Shown in pieces: positions 1 to 7,009 of a stretch of DNA of 15,135 bases. The DNA lies in contig JAEYRA010000089.1 in the NCBI GenBank assembly GCA_023409755.1, forward strand, positions 1 through 15,135, given 5' to 3'. The notes under the pieces are model-generated. The model was not told the DNA's origin and made no database searches. It worked only from the letters and a program-made list of their open reading frames with translations. Every line of letters begins with the position of its first letter. Within the stretch, counting starts at the first letter, position 1. A program made the position numbers and the translations under genes. Source of the DNA: Bacillota bacterium. Lineage in GTDB: Bacteria > Bacillota > Clostridia > Christensenellales > UMGS416.

Positions 1-3000
1 AACACGGCGGCAACATGGGGATCAAACTGGCTGCCAGCCTGGCGGGCAATTTCGTCGAGGGCCAGGCGGCGCGGCATGGCATGGCGGTACACGCGGTCCT
101 GGGTCATGGCGTCGTAGGCGTCCACCACCGCCAGGATACGCGCCGGCAGCGGGATGTCCGTACCCGCCAGCCCCTGGGGGTAGCCCTGGCCATCCCAGCG
201 TTCGTGGTGGCACAGGATGTAGTCGGCAATGTGCGACAGCTCCGGCGAGGCCTGGGCGATGCGGTAGCCGATTTCAGGGTGGCGGCGCATCTCCAGCCAC
301 TCCGCGTCGGAGAGCGAGTCGGCCTTGGTGAGGATCGCCTCATCGATGGCGATTTTGCCAATGTCGTGGAGCATGGCAAAAAGCTCCATGTCGTGGGTGT
401 CCTGCTCCGGCAAATCCAACTGCCGGCAGACGGTACGCGACAGCTCCACCAGACGCTGGGCGTGCTGCTCGGTTTCGTAGCTCTTCTCAAAGAGCGTGGC
501 GCGAATGGAAGATAGTATATAGCTGTGTTGGGAGCGGCTCTCCATCAGCTTCTGCCGGTACATGTAGTCCTCGGCCTGCTTGATGACGCTCTCCAGGCTC
601 TGCTCGGTGTCGGTCTTGATGGCAAAGCCCAAGGAGATGGAGGGTTTGGCCGCCCCGCCGTCGTGGCTCAGGCAGCAGTTTTCGGCAATGGTGCGGCAGA
701 TGGCCGCCGCCTCCGCCTCACCGGCTCCCGGCACCAGGATGGCAAACTCGTCACCGCCGTAGCGGGCCACCACGTCTTCGGGGCGGCAGCAGCGGGCCAG
801 TTGCTGGGCAATGGAGCGCAGCATTCGGTCACCTTCGCCATGGCCGAACACGTCGTTGGTCAGCTTCAGCCCGTTGACATCGCCCATGATGATGGCCACC
901 GGCAGCTTCTCCTCCTCCTCCAGCCGGTGCATCTGACCCTCCAGATAGGCGCGGTTGTAGAGGCCGGTCAGCTTGTCGTGGTAGCTGAGGAACTGTACTT
1001 CCTCCCGCCGGCGCTGCTCCAGCGTCACATCGCGAAACACCGCCACCGCACCCAGCACCTGCTCCCCATCGAGGATTGGTGACACGGTGCTCTGGATGGG
1101 GCAGCGTCTGCCATCGGGCAGCAGCAGGTTCGACTCGGCACGGGGTTCGGCGCGGCCGGTCATCAGCACCCGCCGCACCGGGTCGGGCAGGGGGGTACCG
1201 CTGTGGCTGTCGGTCAGCTTTAGAGTTTGGTCAATGCGGGTGCCGATGAGTTCTTGCTGGCTCCAGCCGGTGATGGACTCTGCCACGTCGTTCATCATCG
1301 TCACCACGCCCTGCTCGTCGGTGGCGATGACCGCGTCGCCGATGGACTGCAGGGTCACGGCAAGGCGTTCCTTCTCGGCATGCAGGTTGCGCTCGGCCAG
1401 CCGGCGCTCGGTGGCGTCCACCACCAGGCCGATGAAGCCGTCCGGCTGACCATCAGCCCCCTGATAGGGGGACAACGATACCTCCAGCTCCATGCCCAGC
1501 AGGGTAATGGAGGTACGTGCCGGATGGCCGGCCATGGCACGGTTGATGGCCGTGCCGGCCTCGGGGAAGCGGCGCCGCAACCAGGATACGTGACGGCCCT
1601 GCAGAGCCTTGGCCACGCCCCGCCCCCGCTGCATGCTCCTGCCCTCAATGATCTGAAGCATGCCGGTCTTGTCCACTCGCAGCAGCACGGCGTCGATGTT
1701 GCGCAGCATCAGCTCCATCTGTTGGGAAGTGCGGCGCACCTGGGACTCCAACGCGCGCTGCTCGGTGATCTCCGTACCCAGGGCGATGAGCCCGCCGAAG
1801 ACGCCTTCCGGGTTGGTCTGCCAGCCGTTTTGCCAAAGGAGGAGGTGCTCCTGCCCATCGCGGCTGCGCAGCACGCCTTCCAGGGTGGGCAACGGCTGCC
1901 ATTGCTCCTCACTCTGCCCCAGCAGGATCCTCATAACCTCCTCATCCAAGGGCAGTGCCGTCCAGTGCTGGTCCACCATCTCCTCCCGCTGGCAACCGGT
2001 CAGTTCCTCGGCCGCACGGTTGAACTCCCGAATGATCCCCCGGTCATCAAAGACGATCAGCACGGCGTTCACCAAATGGATCACCCGTTCGGCGTATTCC
2101 TTGGCGGCCTGCAGGGCCTGCTGGGCCTCCACGCGGTCGGTGACGTCGCGGGTGCTGCTGATGATTTCACTCACCCGGCCCGTTGCCGGGTCGGCCACGG
2201 AGTTGAAGCGGCTTTCGAGCCACCGGCAATCGCCGTTGCGGTGAATCCACCGGCAGGTGATCACGGCATAGCCCGCCCGCTGGTACAGAGGCGCAAAGGC
2301 CTGCAGAAAGTTCTGCTGGTCGTCGGGGTGCACCAGCTGCACCAGCGGCAGCGGCATCAGTTCCTCGGGCCGGTAGCCCATCAGTCGCTCGCTGGCCGGC
2401 GACACATACAGAACCTTCCCCTTCCCGTCAACCCGCACGATGACGTCGGCCGAGTGCTCGGCCAGCAGGCGGTACTGGGCCTCGCTCCGGCGCAGGGCCT
2501 GTTCCATCCGTCGGTGCTCGGCCATGTTCACCACCATGCTGTGGAAGCCGGTGAGCACGCCGTCGCCGTTGTATTGCGGCGCCACATTCATCAGCACCGG
2601 CACCCGTGTTCCATCGGCCCGGGTAAGCTCCACCTCAAATTCCATCGCCCTGCGCTCGACGCGCATGGCGGCAAGAATGCGCTCCACCTGCTCCTGCGGG
2701 TGCATCGTTTGCCGGATGGAGCGCATACCGATGAGTTCCGCCTTGGAATACCCCATCAGATTCGCCAGGGTGCCGTTGACACGGACGACCATCCCCTCGG
2801 GGTCGCTGGAATAGTACCCGCAGGGAGCCTGGTCATACAGCCGGCGGTTCTCCTCCAGGGCCTTGAGCAGCGCCTGCTCCAGCATGTCCTGCCCGCCCAG
2901 GGGGCGCACGCACAGCAACCGGTCCGTCGACCCCAGCCCATCGGGCAGTGCCCGCCGCCGCACCCGCACCCACCGCCAACCCCCATCGGCCTGCCGCAGG

Positions 3001-3533
3001 CGCAGCACCGTTTCGCCCACGCCGTCGTTGGATTGCTGGGCGTCTCTGGCCAGCACACCGATGTCGTCGGGGTGGCATAAATCCTGGGTGTAGCGCCCCA
3101 CCACACCAGCCGGTTCAAGGCCCAGCAGCTGGCGTACCTCCTGCGAACAGAACACCACGGTGCCATCCTCCGCCGCCTGGATCACCAGGTCGCCGGTATG
3201 CCGGGCAACCAGCTGGGCCGCGCCGAAGGGTGACGCGGGCGACCACTCCAGCCGCTCGGCCACCAGCGCCGCCGCCCGGCGCAGCTGCCGGTGCGCCTCG
3301 TCAGTGGGGGCATCACCGCCCGGCAGCAGGGCCACGGCCAGCGCCGCCTGCCCCTCCACCGGAAGGGTGATGGCCTGCGCCAACCCCGGCCCAGGCCACT
3401 CCCCCACCTCCGCCAACCGCTCGCCGCCCGGCCCCAGCACCGCCAGGGGCCAGCGGTCATCCCCCCGCCACAGCGCCCCCAGCAGACCCTGCAGGTCGGG
3501 CAACTGCGTCTCGTCGTCGCACTCTTGCACCAT
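1..3533 (-). CDS. Multi-PAS sensor protein with GGDEF and HD-GYP domains (C-terminus cut by window edge)
   Basis: An open frame of 1177 codons without a stop runs off the left edge. The ATG at 3533 follows AGGAGG (3538-3543) at 4 nt. Residues about 105-843 hold six PAS-like units (near 105-210, 228-345, 350-470, 476-596, 600-715 and 720-843); the fifth is the most diverged. A GGDEF domain follows (about 848-1010) with the signature RYGGDEF (GGDEF at 926-930) and an RxxD inhibitory I-site (R917-D920) exactly five residues before it. An HD-GYP domain follows (about 1015 onward) with HDIGK at 1056-1060, HHERWDGQGYP at 1109-1119 and a near-complete C-terminal part. By family knowledge GGDEF makes cyclic-di-GMP and HD-GYP hydrolyses it; both active sites look intact. 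No membrane segment or signal peptide is seen, so a cytoplasmic sensor is inferred. It lies 149 bp downstream of rtcB on the same strand; the gap is AT-rich and may hold its own promoter. The ligand is unknown. Confidence 0.93.
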   Translation of the reverse strand, partial: MVQECDDETQLPDLQGLLGALWRGDDRWPLAVLGPGGERLAEVGEWPGPGLAQAITLPVEGQAALAVALLPGGDAPTDEAHRQLRRAAALVAERLEWSPASPFGAAQLVARHTGDLVIQAAEDGTVVFCSQEVRQLLGLEPAGVVGRYTQDLCHPDDIGVLARDAQQSNDGVGETVLRLRQADGGWRWVRVRRRALPDGLGSTDRLLCVRPLGGQDMLEQALLKALEENRRLYDQAPCGYYSSDPEGMVVRVNGTLANLMGYSKAELIGMRSIRQTMHPQEQVERILAAMRVERRAMEFEVELTRADGTRVPVLMNVAPQYNGDGVLTGFHSMVVNMAEHRRMEQALRRSEAQYRLLAEHSADVIVRVDGKGKVLYVSPASERLMGYRPEELMPLPLVQLVHPDDQQNFLQAFAPLYQRAGYAVITCRWIHRNGDCRWLESRFNSVADPATGRVSEIISSTRDVTDRVEAQQALQAAKEYAERVIHLVNAVLIVFDDRGIIREFNRAAEELTGCQREEMVDQHWTALPLDEEVMRILLGQSEEQWQPLPTLEGVLRSRDGQEHLLLWQNGWQTNPEGVFGGLIALGTEITEQRALESQVRRTSQQMELMLRNIDAVLLRVDKTGMLQIIEGRSMQRGRGVAKALQGRHVSWLRRRFPEAGTAINRAMAGHPARTSITLLGMELEVSLSPYQGADGQPDGFIGLVVDATERRLAERNLHAEKERLAVTLQSIGDAVIATDEQGVVTMMNDVAESITGWSQQELIGTRIDQTLKLTDSHSGTPLPDPVRRVLMTGRAEPRAESNLLLPDGRRCPIQSTVSPILDGEQVLGAVAVFRDVTLEQRRREEVQFLSYHDKLTGLYNRAYLEGQMHRLEEEEKLPVAIIMGDVNGLKLTNDVFGHGEGDRMLRSIAQQLARCCRPEDVVARYGGDEFAILVPGAGEAEAAAICRTIAENCCLSHDGGAAKPSISLGFAIKTDTEQSLESVIKQAEDYMYRQKLMESRSQHSYILSSIRATLFEKSYETEQHAQRLVELSRTVCRQLDLPEQDTHDMELFAMLHDIGKIAIDEAILTKADSLSDAEWLEMRRHPEIGYRIAQASPELSHIADYILCHHERWDGQGYPQGLAGTDIPLPARILAVVDAYDAMTQDRVYRHAMPRRLALDEIARQAGSQFDPHVAAV

Positions 3534-3682
3534 GCTTCCTCCTGACAACCAGGGGACACTCCCAACGGGAACGACCCCAGTGTTAAGGCGAAATAGAATC
3601 ATTTTCTATATACCCAATGACAATGGAGATATCACATAATGCTACAGAATTTTCCATGAATCGACAGGAATGGCGGATTCCC

Positions 3683-4873
3683 CTACTCCGCTGCCTTGAA
3701 ATTGTAGAGAGGCTTGATCGTTTGGATAACCTCCACCGTTTCGCCGATGTTCCGGAGAATCTCCTCCACGGGCTTGTAGGCAAACGGCGATTCGTCAATG
3801 GTGTTTCTGCCCACCGTGGTGGAGTAAATGCCCTCCATGGACTTTTGAAACTGTGAGAGGGTGATGCTCTGTTTGGCGGCGCTCCGGCTCATCAGCCGCC
3901 CCGCCCCATGGGGTGCCGAGCAGTTCCAGTCGGCATTGCCCTTGCCCACGCAAAGCAGGCTGCCGTCCCGCATGTTGATGGGAATCAGAACCCGCTCGCC
4001 CTTGCGCGCGGAGATTGCCCCCTTTCGCAGTACCCTTCCGTCGAGGTCGATGTAGTTGTGTACGGTAGTGAACTGTTCGCCAACCTTCCACCCCATGGCC
4101 TTGACAATCTCCTGCACGATGGCCTGACGGTTGAGCGCGGCGTAGCGCTGCACGATGGCCATGTCGTGGAGGTAATCCTCCAGCAGGCCGTCCTCCAGAT
4201 AGGCAAGGTTCTTGTCAATCTTGTGTGCGCTAAACTTCTTCAACGCCGCCTGGATGTCCGTCTCCCGCCCCTGTGCCTTCAGATCGGCCACAAGCTTGCT
4301 GGTGTCCCGTGCTTTCTTTGACAGATCGCGGGCGGCGGCCTCCTGGTAATGCTCCGCCACCTGCTTGCCCAGGTTGCGGCTGCCCGAATGCACGACCAAA
4401 TAGAGCTTGCCGTCGTCGTCCCGATCGAGCTCAATAAAATGGTTGCCGCCGCCCAGTGTGCCAAGGCTCAACTCGGCCCGGTTGCGGTTGACCTGCTTTA
4501 TCGCGCGCAAGGGGGACAGATCGACCTCACCCAGCAGGGGGTGGGGCTTCTCCCGCGTGGCAAACCCGGCCGGCACGCGTTCGTGAATCACCCGGTCCAG
4601 TTTTTGCAGCTCCACCCGGCGCTCCTCCAGCATCACCGTCTCCATGCCGCAGCCGATGTCCACCCCCACCAGATTGGGCACCACCCGGTCGGTCACCGTC
4701 ATTGTGGTGCCAATGGTGCACCCCGCACCGGCGTGGGTGTCGGGCATGATGCGGATTTTGCTGCCGGAGACAAACTCCTGGTTGAGCAGATTCAAAATCT
4801 GCGAAAGCGCTTCCGGCTCAATGTTGTCCGTAAAGATCCTGGCGGTGTTGAACTTCCCCTGTAAATCAAACAT
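3683..4873 (-). CDS. rtcB: RtcB family RNA ligase (3'-phosphate/5'-hydroxyl joining)
   Basis: The product is 396 aa if translation begins at the ATG at 4873 (MFDLQGKF), about the length of bacterial RtcB. RtcB joins RNA 3'-phosphate or 2',3'-cyclic phosphate ends to 5'-OH ends using GTP and Mn2+, in RNA repair or tRNA splicing. The family metal-binding and catalytic motifs are all present: DTHAG (45-49), VDIGCGM (71-77; D72, C75), GGGNHF (141-146; H145), VHSGSR (161-166; H162), VHNY (271-274; H272) and SAPHGAGR (319-326), whose H322 corresponds to the guanylylated histidine. An upstream in-frame ATG (4957) would add 28 residues that do not resemble the family and would run across a hairpin, so it was rejected. 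The Shine-Dalgarno before 4873 is weak and distant (GGAAGG about 10 nt away), in contrast to the strong one on the upstream small ORF. No archease or rtcA gene is in the window. Confidence 0.95.
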   Translation of the reverse strand: MFDLQGKFNTARIFTDNIEPEALSQILNLLNQEFVSGSKIRIMPDTHAGAGCTIGTTMTVTDRVVPNLVGVDIGCGMETVMLEERRVELQKLDRVIHERVPAGFATREKPHPLLGEVDLSPLRAIKQVNRNRAELSLGTLGGGNHFIELDRDDDGKLYLVVHSGSRNLGKQVAEHYQEAAARDLSKKARDTSKLVADLKAQGRETDIQAALKKFSAHKIDKNLAYLEDGLLEDYLHDMAIVQRYAALNRQAIVQEIVKAMGWKVGEQFTTVHNYIDLDGRVLRKGAISARKGERVLIPINMRDGSLLCVGKGNADWNCSAPHGAGRLMSRSAAKQSITLSQFQKSMEGIYSTTVGRNTIDESPFAYKPVEEILRNIGETVEVIQTIKPLYNFKAAE

Positions 4874-4906
4874 AGTGACCAACCCTTCCACCCAAATGGG
4901 TACATA

Positions 4907-4934
4907 AAAGCCCGGGACGTCAGTCCCGGGCTTT
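4907..4934 (-). terminator. Perfect 12-bp hairpin between the leader ORF and rtcB; possible attenuator
   Basis: AAAGCCCGGGAC (4907-4918) pairs perfectly with 4923-4934 across a 4-nt loop. Read on the minus strand the stem ends in GGGCTTTTAT, a short T-run typical of an intrinsic terminator. It lies 19 nt past the stop codon of the small ORF and 33 nt before the rtcB start. It could therefore terminate a short leader transcript or act as an attenuator. The T-run is short, so termination strength is uncertain. Confidence 0.6.
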
Positions 4935-4953
4935 GACTTTGAGAACCATGGCG

Positions 4954-5037
4954 TCAAAGAACGGAATGCTGACCCACGAAACGTGTGACCGCCGGACGAT
5001 TGTATCGGGTAACCAGAAGCTTCAGCATGACGTTCAT
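4954..5037 (-). CDS. Putative 27-aa leader peptide upstream of rtcB
   Basis: The ATG at 5037 opens a 27-codon frame ending in TGA (4954-4956). The peptide begins MNVMLKLLVTRYN and ends GQHSVL; it is basic, with three Arg and one Lys. It is preceded by AGGAGAG with 3-4 nt spacing, a better ribosome site than that of rtcB itself. A TTGACA-17-TACCAT promoter lies just upstream, and a 12-bp hairpin lies between its stop and rtcB. This arrangement suggests a translated leader controlling rtcB, or a small functional peptide. No run of one amino acid, as in classic biosynthetic attenuators, is present. I do not recognise the peptide. Its expression is inferred only from the RBS and promoter. Confidence 0.45.
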   Translation of the reverse strand: MNVMLKLLVTRYNRPAVTRFVGQHSVL

Positions 5038-5056
5038 TAACTCTCCTTTTTTGTGA

Positions 5057-5085
5057 ATGGTAACAGGCTTATGTCTGTTTGTCAA
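5057..5085 (-). promoter_or_regulatory. Sigma-70/sigma-A type promoter for the leader ORF and rtcB
   Basis: On the minus strand TTGACA (5080-5085) is followed after exactly 17 nt by TACCAT (5057-5062), which matches TATAAT at 4 of 6 bases. The expected transcript start is about 10-15 nt before the leader RBS. No other good promoter was seen closer to rtcB. Confidence 0.55.
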
Positions 5086-5262
5086 CGCATGGCACCTAAC
5101 TACACAATATTGGGATGGCCGCACCTTTGCGTACTACGCTGTGATCCCATGTTTTGGTATTCCGGCTCATATTCTTGGAATCGCGCTGCCGCGGGCGGCA
5201 CTTTTGGTAAGCGCCAAAAGTGCCCAAAACGCACCGGGCACCCTGGATGGGTGTCCAACCGT

Positions 5263-5324
5263 TTCACGCCGTGATGGCGTTGAGCATCAACGCCATAGCC
5301 GCCGGATGCGGCGTAAGGCGTGAA
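5263..5324. repeat. Cloverleaf-like three-way junction, copy 1
   Basis: The outer stem TTCACGCC (5263-5270) pairs with GGCGTGAA (5317-5324). Inside lie GTG, a perfect 10-bp hairpin with a 3-nt loop (5274-5296), a single A, a 5-bp GC hairpin (5298-5312) and GTAA. An inverted copy of the same unit lies at 11140-11201. It is not a tRNA: it has no 7-nt anticodon loop, T-loop signature or CCA end. Confidence 0.75.
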
Positions 5325-5466
5325 CGGAAGACACGGGCGAGTTTCCTAGACCAGACGACCGGCACAGAGTGAGTAGCAGAGGGCGGTAACTCGCCTTTCC
5401 TCATGCTCCGCAACGGAAAGCCTCAAACATCCAGCCCCTCCCAGCGCCAGGATGGCGCAAGGCCGA

Positions 5467-5522
5467 GAGCCGTGTGGGGTTTGCAACGCAAACCCCAAGC
5501 CGCACGATGCGGCGTAAGGCTC
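5467..5522. repeat. Cloverleaf-like three-way junction, copy 2, with different paired arms
   Basis: The geometry matches copy 1: outer stem GAGCC (5467-5471) with GGCTC (5518-5522), then GTG, a perfect 10-bp hairpin with a 3-nt loop (5475-5497), A, a GC hairpin (5499-5513) and GTAA. Both copies have exactly 46 nt inside the outer stem. The 10-bp arm is TGGGGTTTGC here against ATGGCGTTGA in copy 1, and pairing is kept by matching changes on the opposite side. The outer stem also differs but still pairs. Confidence 0.7.
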
Positions 5523-5639
5523 GAGTGCTGTCGCCAGCAAAGTGCCGCCAGTCGCCTGGGGGAAACTCGCAACGCGTACGGGGAAGCACCCGGTTCCCGC
5601 CGTGTGAGCCCTGCCTTACAACCATGAAGGGACAGCGCC

Positions 5640-5695
5640 GAGAACGGTGTCCGCGCAAATACCGGAGCCGGTCGAGTGCTGCGTGTACCGTTCTC
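5640..5695. other. Long hairpin with nested stem
   Basis: GAGAACGGT (5640-5648) pairs perfectly with ACCGTTCTC (5687-5695), and a nested ACCGG/CCGGT hairpin sits inside (5661-5672). It lies in the gene-free stretch between the left repeat and the 78-bp tandem repeat. Its function is unknown. It follows the pattern of dense paired structure in this intergenic region. Confidence 0.5.
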
Positions 5696-5758
5696 CTCCC
5701 CACCCAATCACAAGCCGGTTCGTTTGGTACATCAAAGGCGCGCGGCTTGGTGTCGCCA

Positions 5759-5945
5759 TGCAACGAGTCTTTTGATGACTCTCCCAGGGGCTGCGGCGGT
5801 TGTTCCGCCTATCCTCCATACTCGCTTGACGTCTTGGCGACGAGTCCTTTGCTGGCGGCTCGCAGGGGCTGCAGCGGTTGTTCCGGCTGACCTCCGCCCT
5901 CGCTTGGCGTCGCTGGCGCGACGAGTCCTTTGCTGGCGCAAAGGA
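5759..5945. repeat. Tandem repeat, about 78 bp, two units plus partial ends
   Basis: Units start with AGGGGCTGC at 5786 and 5864 (period 78) and each ends with GACGAGTCCTTTGCTGGCG (5839-5857 and 5920-5938). The second unit has a 3-bp insertion. A partial, more diverged copy of the end motif lies at 5759-5785, and a trace of the unit start is at 5942. Both strands are partly open, but no start with an RBS and no recognisable protein was found, so I treat it as noncoding. It sits directly downstream of the TIM-barrel gene. Confidence 0.7.
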
Positions 5946-5959
5946 CTGTAAGCTCGGTC

Positions 5960-5989
5960 GGTTGGGCGCGCCTTTAGGCGCGCCCGACC
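5960..5989 (-). terminator. GC-rich hairpin over the stop codon of the TIM-barrel gene
   Basis: A 13-bp stem (5960-5972 with 5977-5989, including one G-T pair) has the 4-nt loop TTTA, and the gene's TAA stop (5974-5976 on the minus strand) lies in that loop. No T-tract follows on the minus strand, so it may protect the 3' end of the mRNA or pause polymerase rather than act as a classic intrinsic terminator. Confidence 0.45.
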
Positions 5990-6768
5990 CACTCCAAAAA
6001 CTTCGGCAGCGCCGCCTCGGCCGGGGGCAGCTCGGGGTGCCAGATCTTCTCCCACTTGAAGGTGACCCAACCGGCAAAGCCGGCGGCGATGAGGGCCTGC
6101 AGGGATTCACCCAGCGGGGCCTCGCCCTCGCCGGGCAGGGTGCAGTCGTAGCCCGCGCCGGTGCGGCGCACGTCGGCCACATAGAGCTGGCCCACCCAGG
6201 GCAGGGCACGGGCCAGCACGGCGGCGATGTCCTCGCCCATCAGCAGACAATGATCGGGCGACAGGATGAGCCCGGCCCGACGGTCACCCACCTGCTCCAG
6301 CACGTCCACGGCTTCCAGCGCCGTCAGCTGCCCCGAGTGGTGCTGCAGGAGCACCCGCTCGGGCCCGGTGTGACGCAGGAGGGCCGTGGCGACAGCCTCC
6401 GCCGCCGCGGGGATGCGCTCCGGCCGTGTGCCGCCCTCGGTGCCGCTGGTGAACACCCGGATGGACGGCGACCCCAGCGCCTGCGCCAGCGCGAGGTGCC
6501 GCACAATGTCCTCAGCCATGGCGGCGCGGCCGGCGGCGTCGTCCACCTGCCGGGCGTTGTAGCACAGCAGGCCCGCCAGGGTCATGCCCTCGCCATCGAG
6601 CACCCGGCGCAAGGCCGCCACCTCCCCCGCCCCCGCGCGGGGGGAGAGTTCGCCCCGATCGTCGCTGACGCGCAAATCGATGCCGGTGTAGCCAACCCGC
6701 CGGCCCAGGGCCGCGGCCTCCCGGGCGGTGTGGTCGGGCGTCGCCATGGTGGTGAAGGAAAGGTTCAT
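5974..6768 (-). CDS. Xylose-isomerase-like TIM-barrel protein lacking the usual metal ligands
   Basis: The product is 264 aa, typical of sugar-phosphate isomerase/epimerase-like TIM barrels (AP_endonuc_2 superfamily). The ATG at 6768 (MNLSFTTMATPDHT) is chosen because AAGGAGG lies 6 nt upstream (6775-6781); the frame is open to 6966, but that extension does not resemble the family. Recognisable features are GYTGIDLR (26-33), a strand-5 LLQHHSG (140-146), GLILSPDH (166-173), LYVADVRR (195-202), a GEGE motif (213-216) and WEKIWHPEL (239-247). Related proteins carry Glu, Asp, His and Glu metal ligands at these places; here I read Q142, S170, Y196 and K238. The alignment comes from remembered family consensus, so each substitution needs checking. 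It is divergent from the hydrogenase gene, sharing a 241-bp intergenic region. Its substrate is unknown. Confidence 0.82.
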   Translation of the reverse strand: MNLSFTTMATPDHTAREAAALGRRVGYTGIDLRVSDDRGELSPRAGAGEVAALRRVLDGEGMTLAGLLCYNARQVDDAAGRAAMAEDIVRHLALAQALGSPSIRVFTSGTEGGTRPERIPAAAEAVATALLRHTGPERVLLQHHSGQLTALEAVDVLEQVGDRRAGLILSPDHCLLMGEDIAAVLARALPWVGQLYVADVRRTGAGYDCTLPGEGEAPLGESLQALIAAGFAGWVTFKWEKIWHPELPPAEAALPKFLEWVGRA

Positions 6769-6774
6769 GCGCTG

Positions 6775-6781
6775 CCTCCTT
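6775..6781 (-). promoter_or_regulatory. Ribosome binding site fixing the start of the TIM-barrel gene
   Basis: AAGGAGG on the minus strand ends 6 nt before the ATG at 6768. This near-perfect Shine-Dalgarno sequence decides the start over the longer open frame reaching 6966. Confidence 0.85.
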
Positions 6782-6891
6782 ATGGGCCGGGTGCGGCTGC
6801 CAAAGGTCTCCGGCCCGGTCTGCATGCCCTTCCCTTTCGCCCAAAACCCAACGTTTTCCTGCCATGTTTCACCTTCGCCGGCCGATCCCCC

Positions 6892-6914
6892 GTCAATTGA
6901 CAACACTTTCACAG
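6892..6914. promoter_or_regulatory. Candidate operator: palindrome and Rex-like site overlapping the hydrogenase promoter
   Basis: GTCAATTGAC (6892-6901) is a perfect palindrome overlapping the -35 box. TTGACAACACTTTCACAG (6897-6914) matches the Rex-type pattern TTGTGAA-N4-TTCACAA at 11 of 14 specified positions (left half 5/7, right half 6/7). Rex is a redox repressor sensing NADH/NAD+. Binding here is only a hypothesis. Confidence 0.3.
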
Positions 6915-6925
6915 GGACGTATAAT
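6897..6925 (+). promoter_or_regulatory. Consensus sigma-A/sigma-70 promoter of the hydrogenase gene
   Basis: TTGACA (6897-6902) and TATAAT (6920-6925) are both perfect and separated by exactly 17 nt. Transcription should begin near 6932, giving a 5' leader of about 78 nt before the ATG at 7010. This is one of the clearest promoters in the window and suggests strong expression unless repressed. Confidence 0.88.
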
Positions 6926-6999
6926 CGATGGTCGATGCATGATTGATACGGCAAATCAGCGCCCATTCACGACGAACCAACATTTTTGAAGATAGATGT

Positions 7000-7006
7000 G
7001 GGGGAG
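7000..7006 (+). promoter_or_regulatory. Ribosome binding site fixing the hydrogenase start
   Basis: GGGGGAG lies 3 nt before the ATG at 7010. The frame is also open from a TTG at 6986, but nothing resembling a ribosome site precedes that codon, so 7010 is preferred. Confidence 0.7.
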
Positions 7007-7009
7007 AAC

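Larger units (their letters stand above)
5193..5586 (-). repeat. Hairpin-rich repeat, left copy (L), inverted relative to 10967-11271
   Basis: This noncoding stretch matches the reverse complement of 10967-11271 over most of its length; positions 5225-5327 are almost identical. In plus-strand order it holds an 11-bp perfect hairpin (5197-5224, GGCACTTTTGG arms), an 8-bp hairpin (5236-5256), a cloverleaf (5263-5324), a conserved linker, a variable hairpin (5395-5420), and an insert of about 80 bp (roughly 5446-5526) absent from the right copy. The insert contains a perfect hairpin at 5444-5458 and a second cloverleaf. Strand is given relative to the right copy. No long ORF with an RBS runs through it. 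It may be an interspersed genomic repeat, a MITE-like element or a structured RNA; the sequence alone does not decide. Confidence 0.8.

Noticed and set aside
1227..3080. Long plus-strand open frame opposite the PAS region
   Set aside because: The minus strand encodes clear PAS domains followed by GGDEF and HD-GYP in one continuous frame. The plus-strand translation is rich in His, Gln, Gly and Val with no recognisable domain, typical of an antisense frame in GC-rich DNA.
4874..4957. N-terminal extension of rtcB from the ATG at 4957
   Set aside because: The added 28 residues are unlike RtcB N-termini and would be encoded by the 12-bp hairpin. Translation from 4873 gives the normal family start.
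5057..5323. 88-codon plus-strand frame with a hydrophobic stretch
   Set aside because: It runs straight into the inverted repeat, has no ribosome site before its ATG, and overlaps the rtcB leader promoter on the other strand. A remnant of a membrane gene is possible but unsupported.
5263..5324. tRNA gene suggested by the cloverleaf shape
   Set aside because: There are only two inner arms, with 3-nt and 5-nt loops, no 7-nt anticodon loop, no T-loop consensus and no CCA or acceptor pattern. It is a repeat structure.
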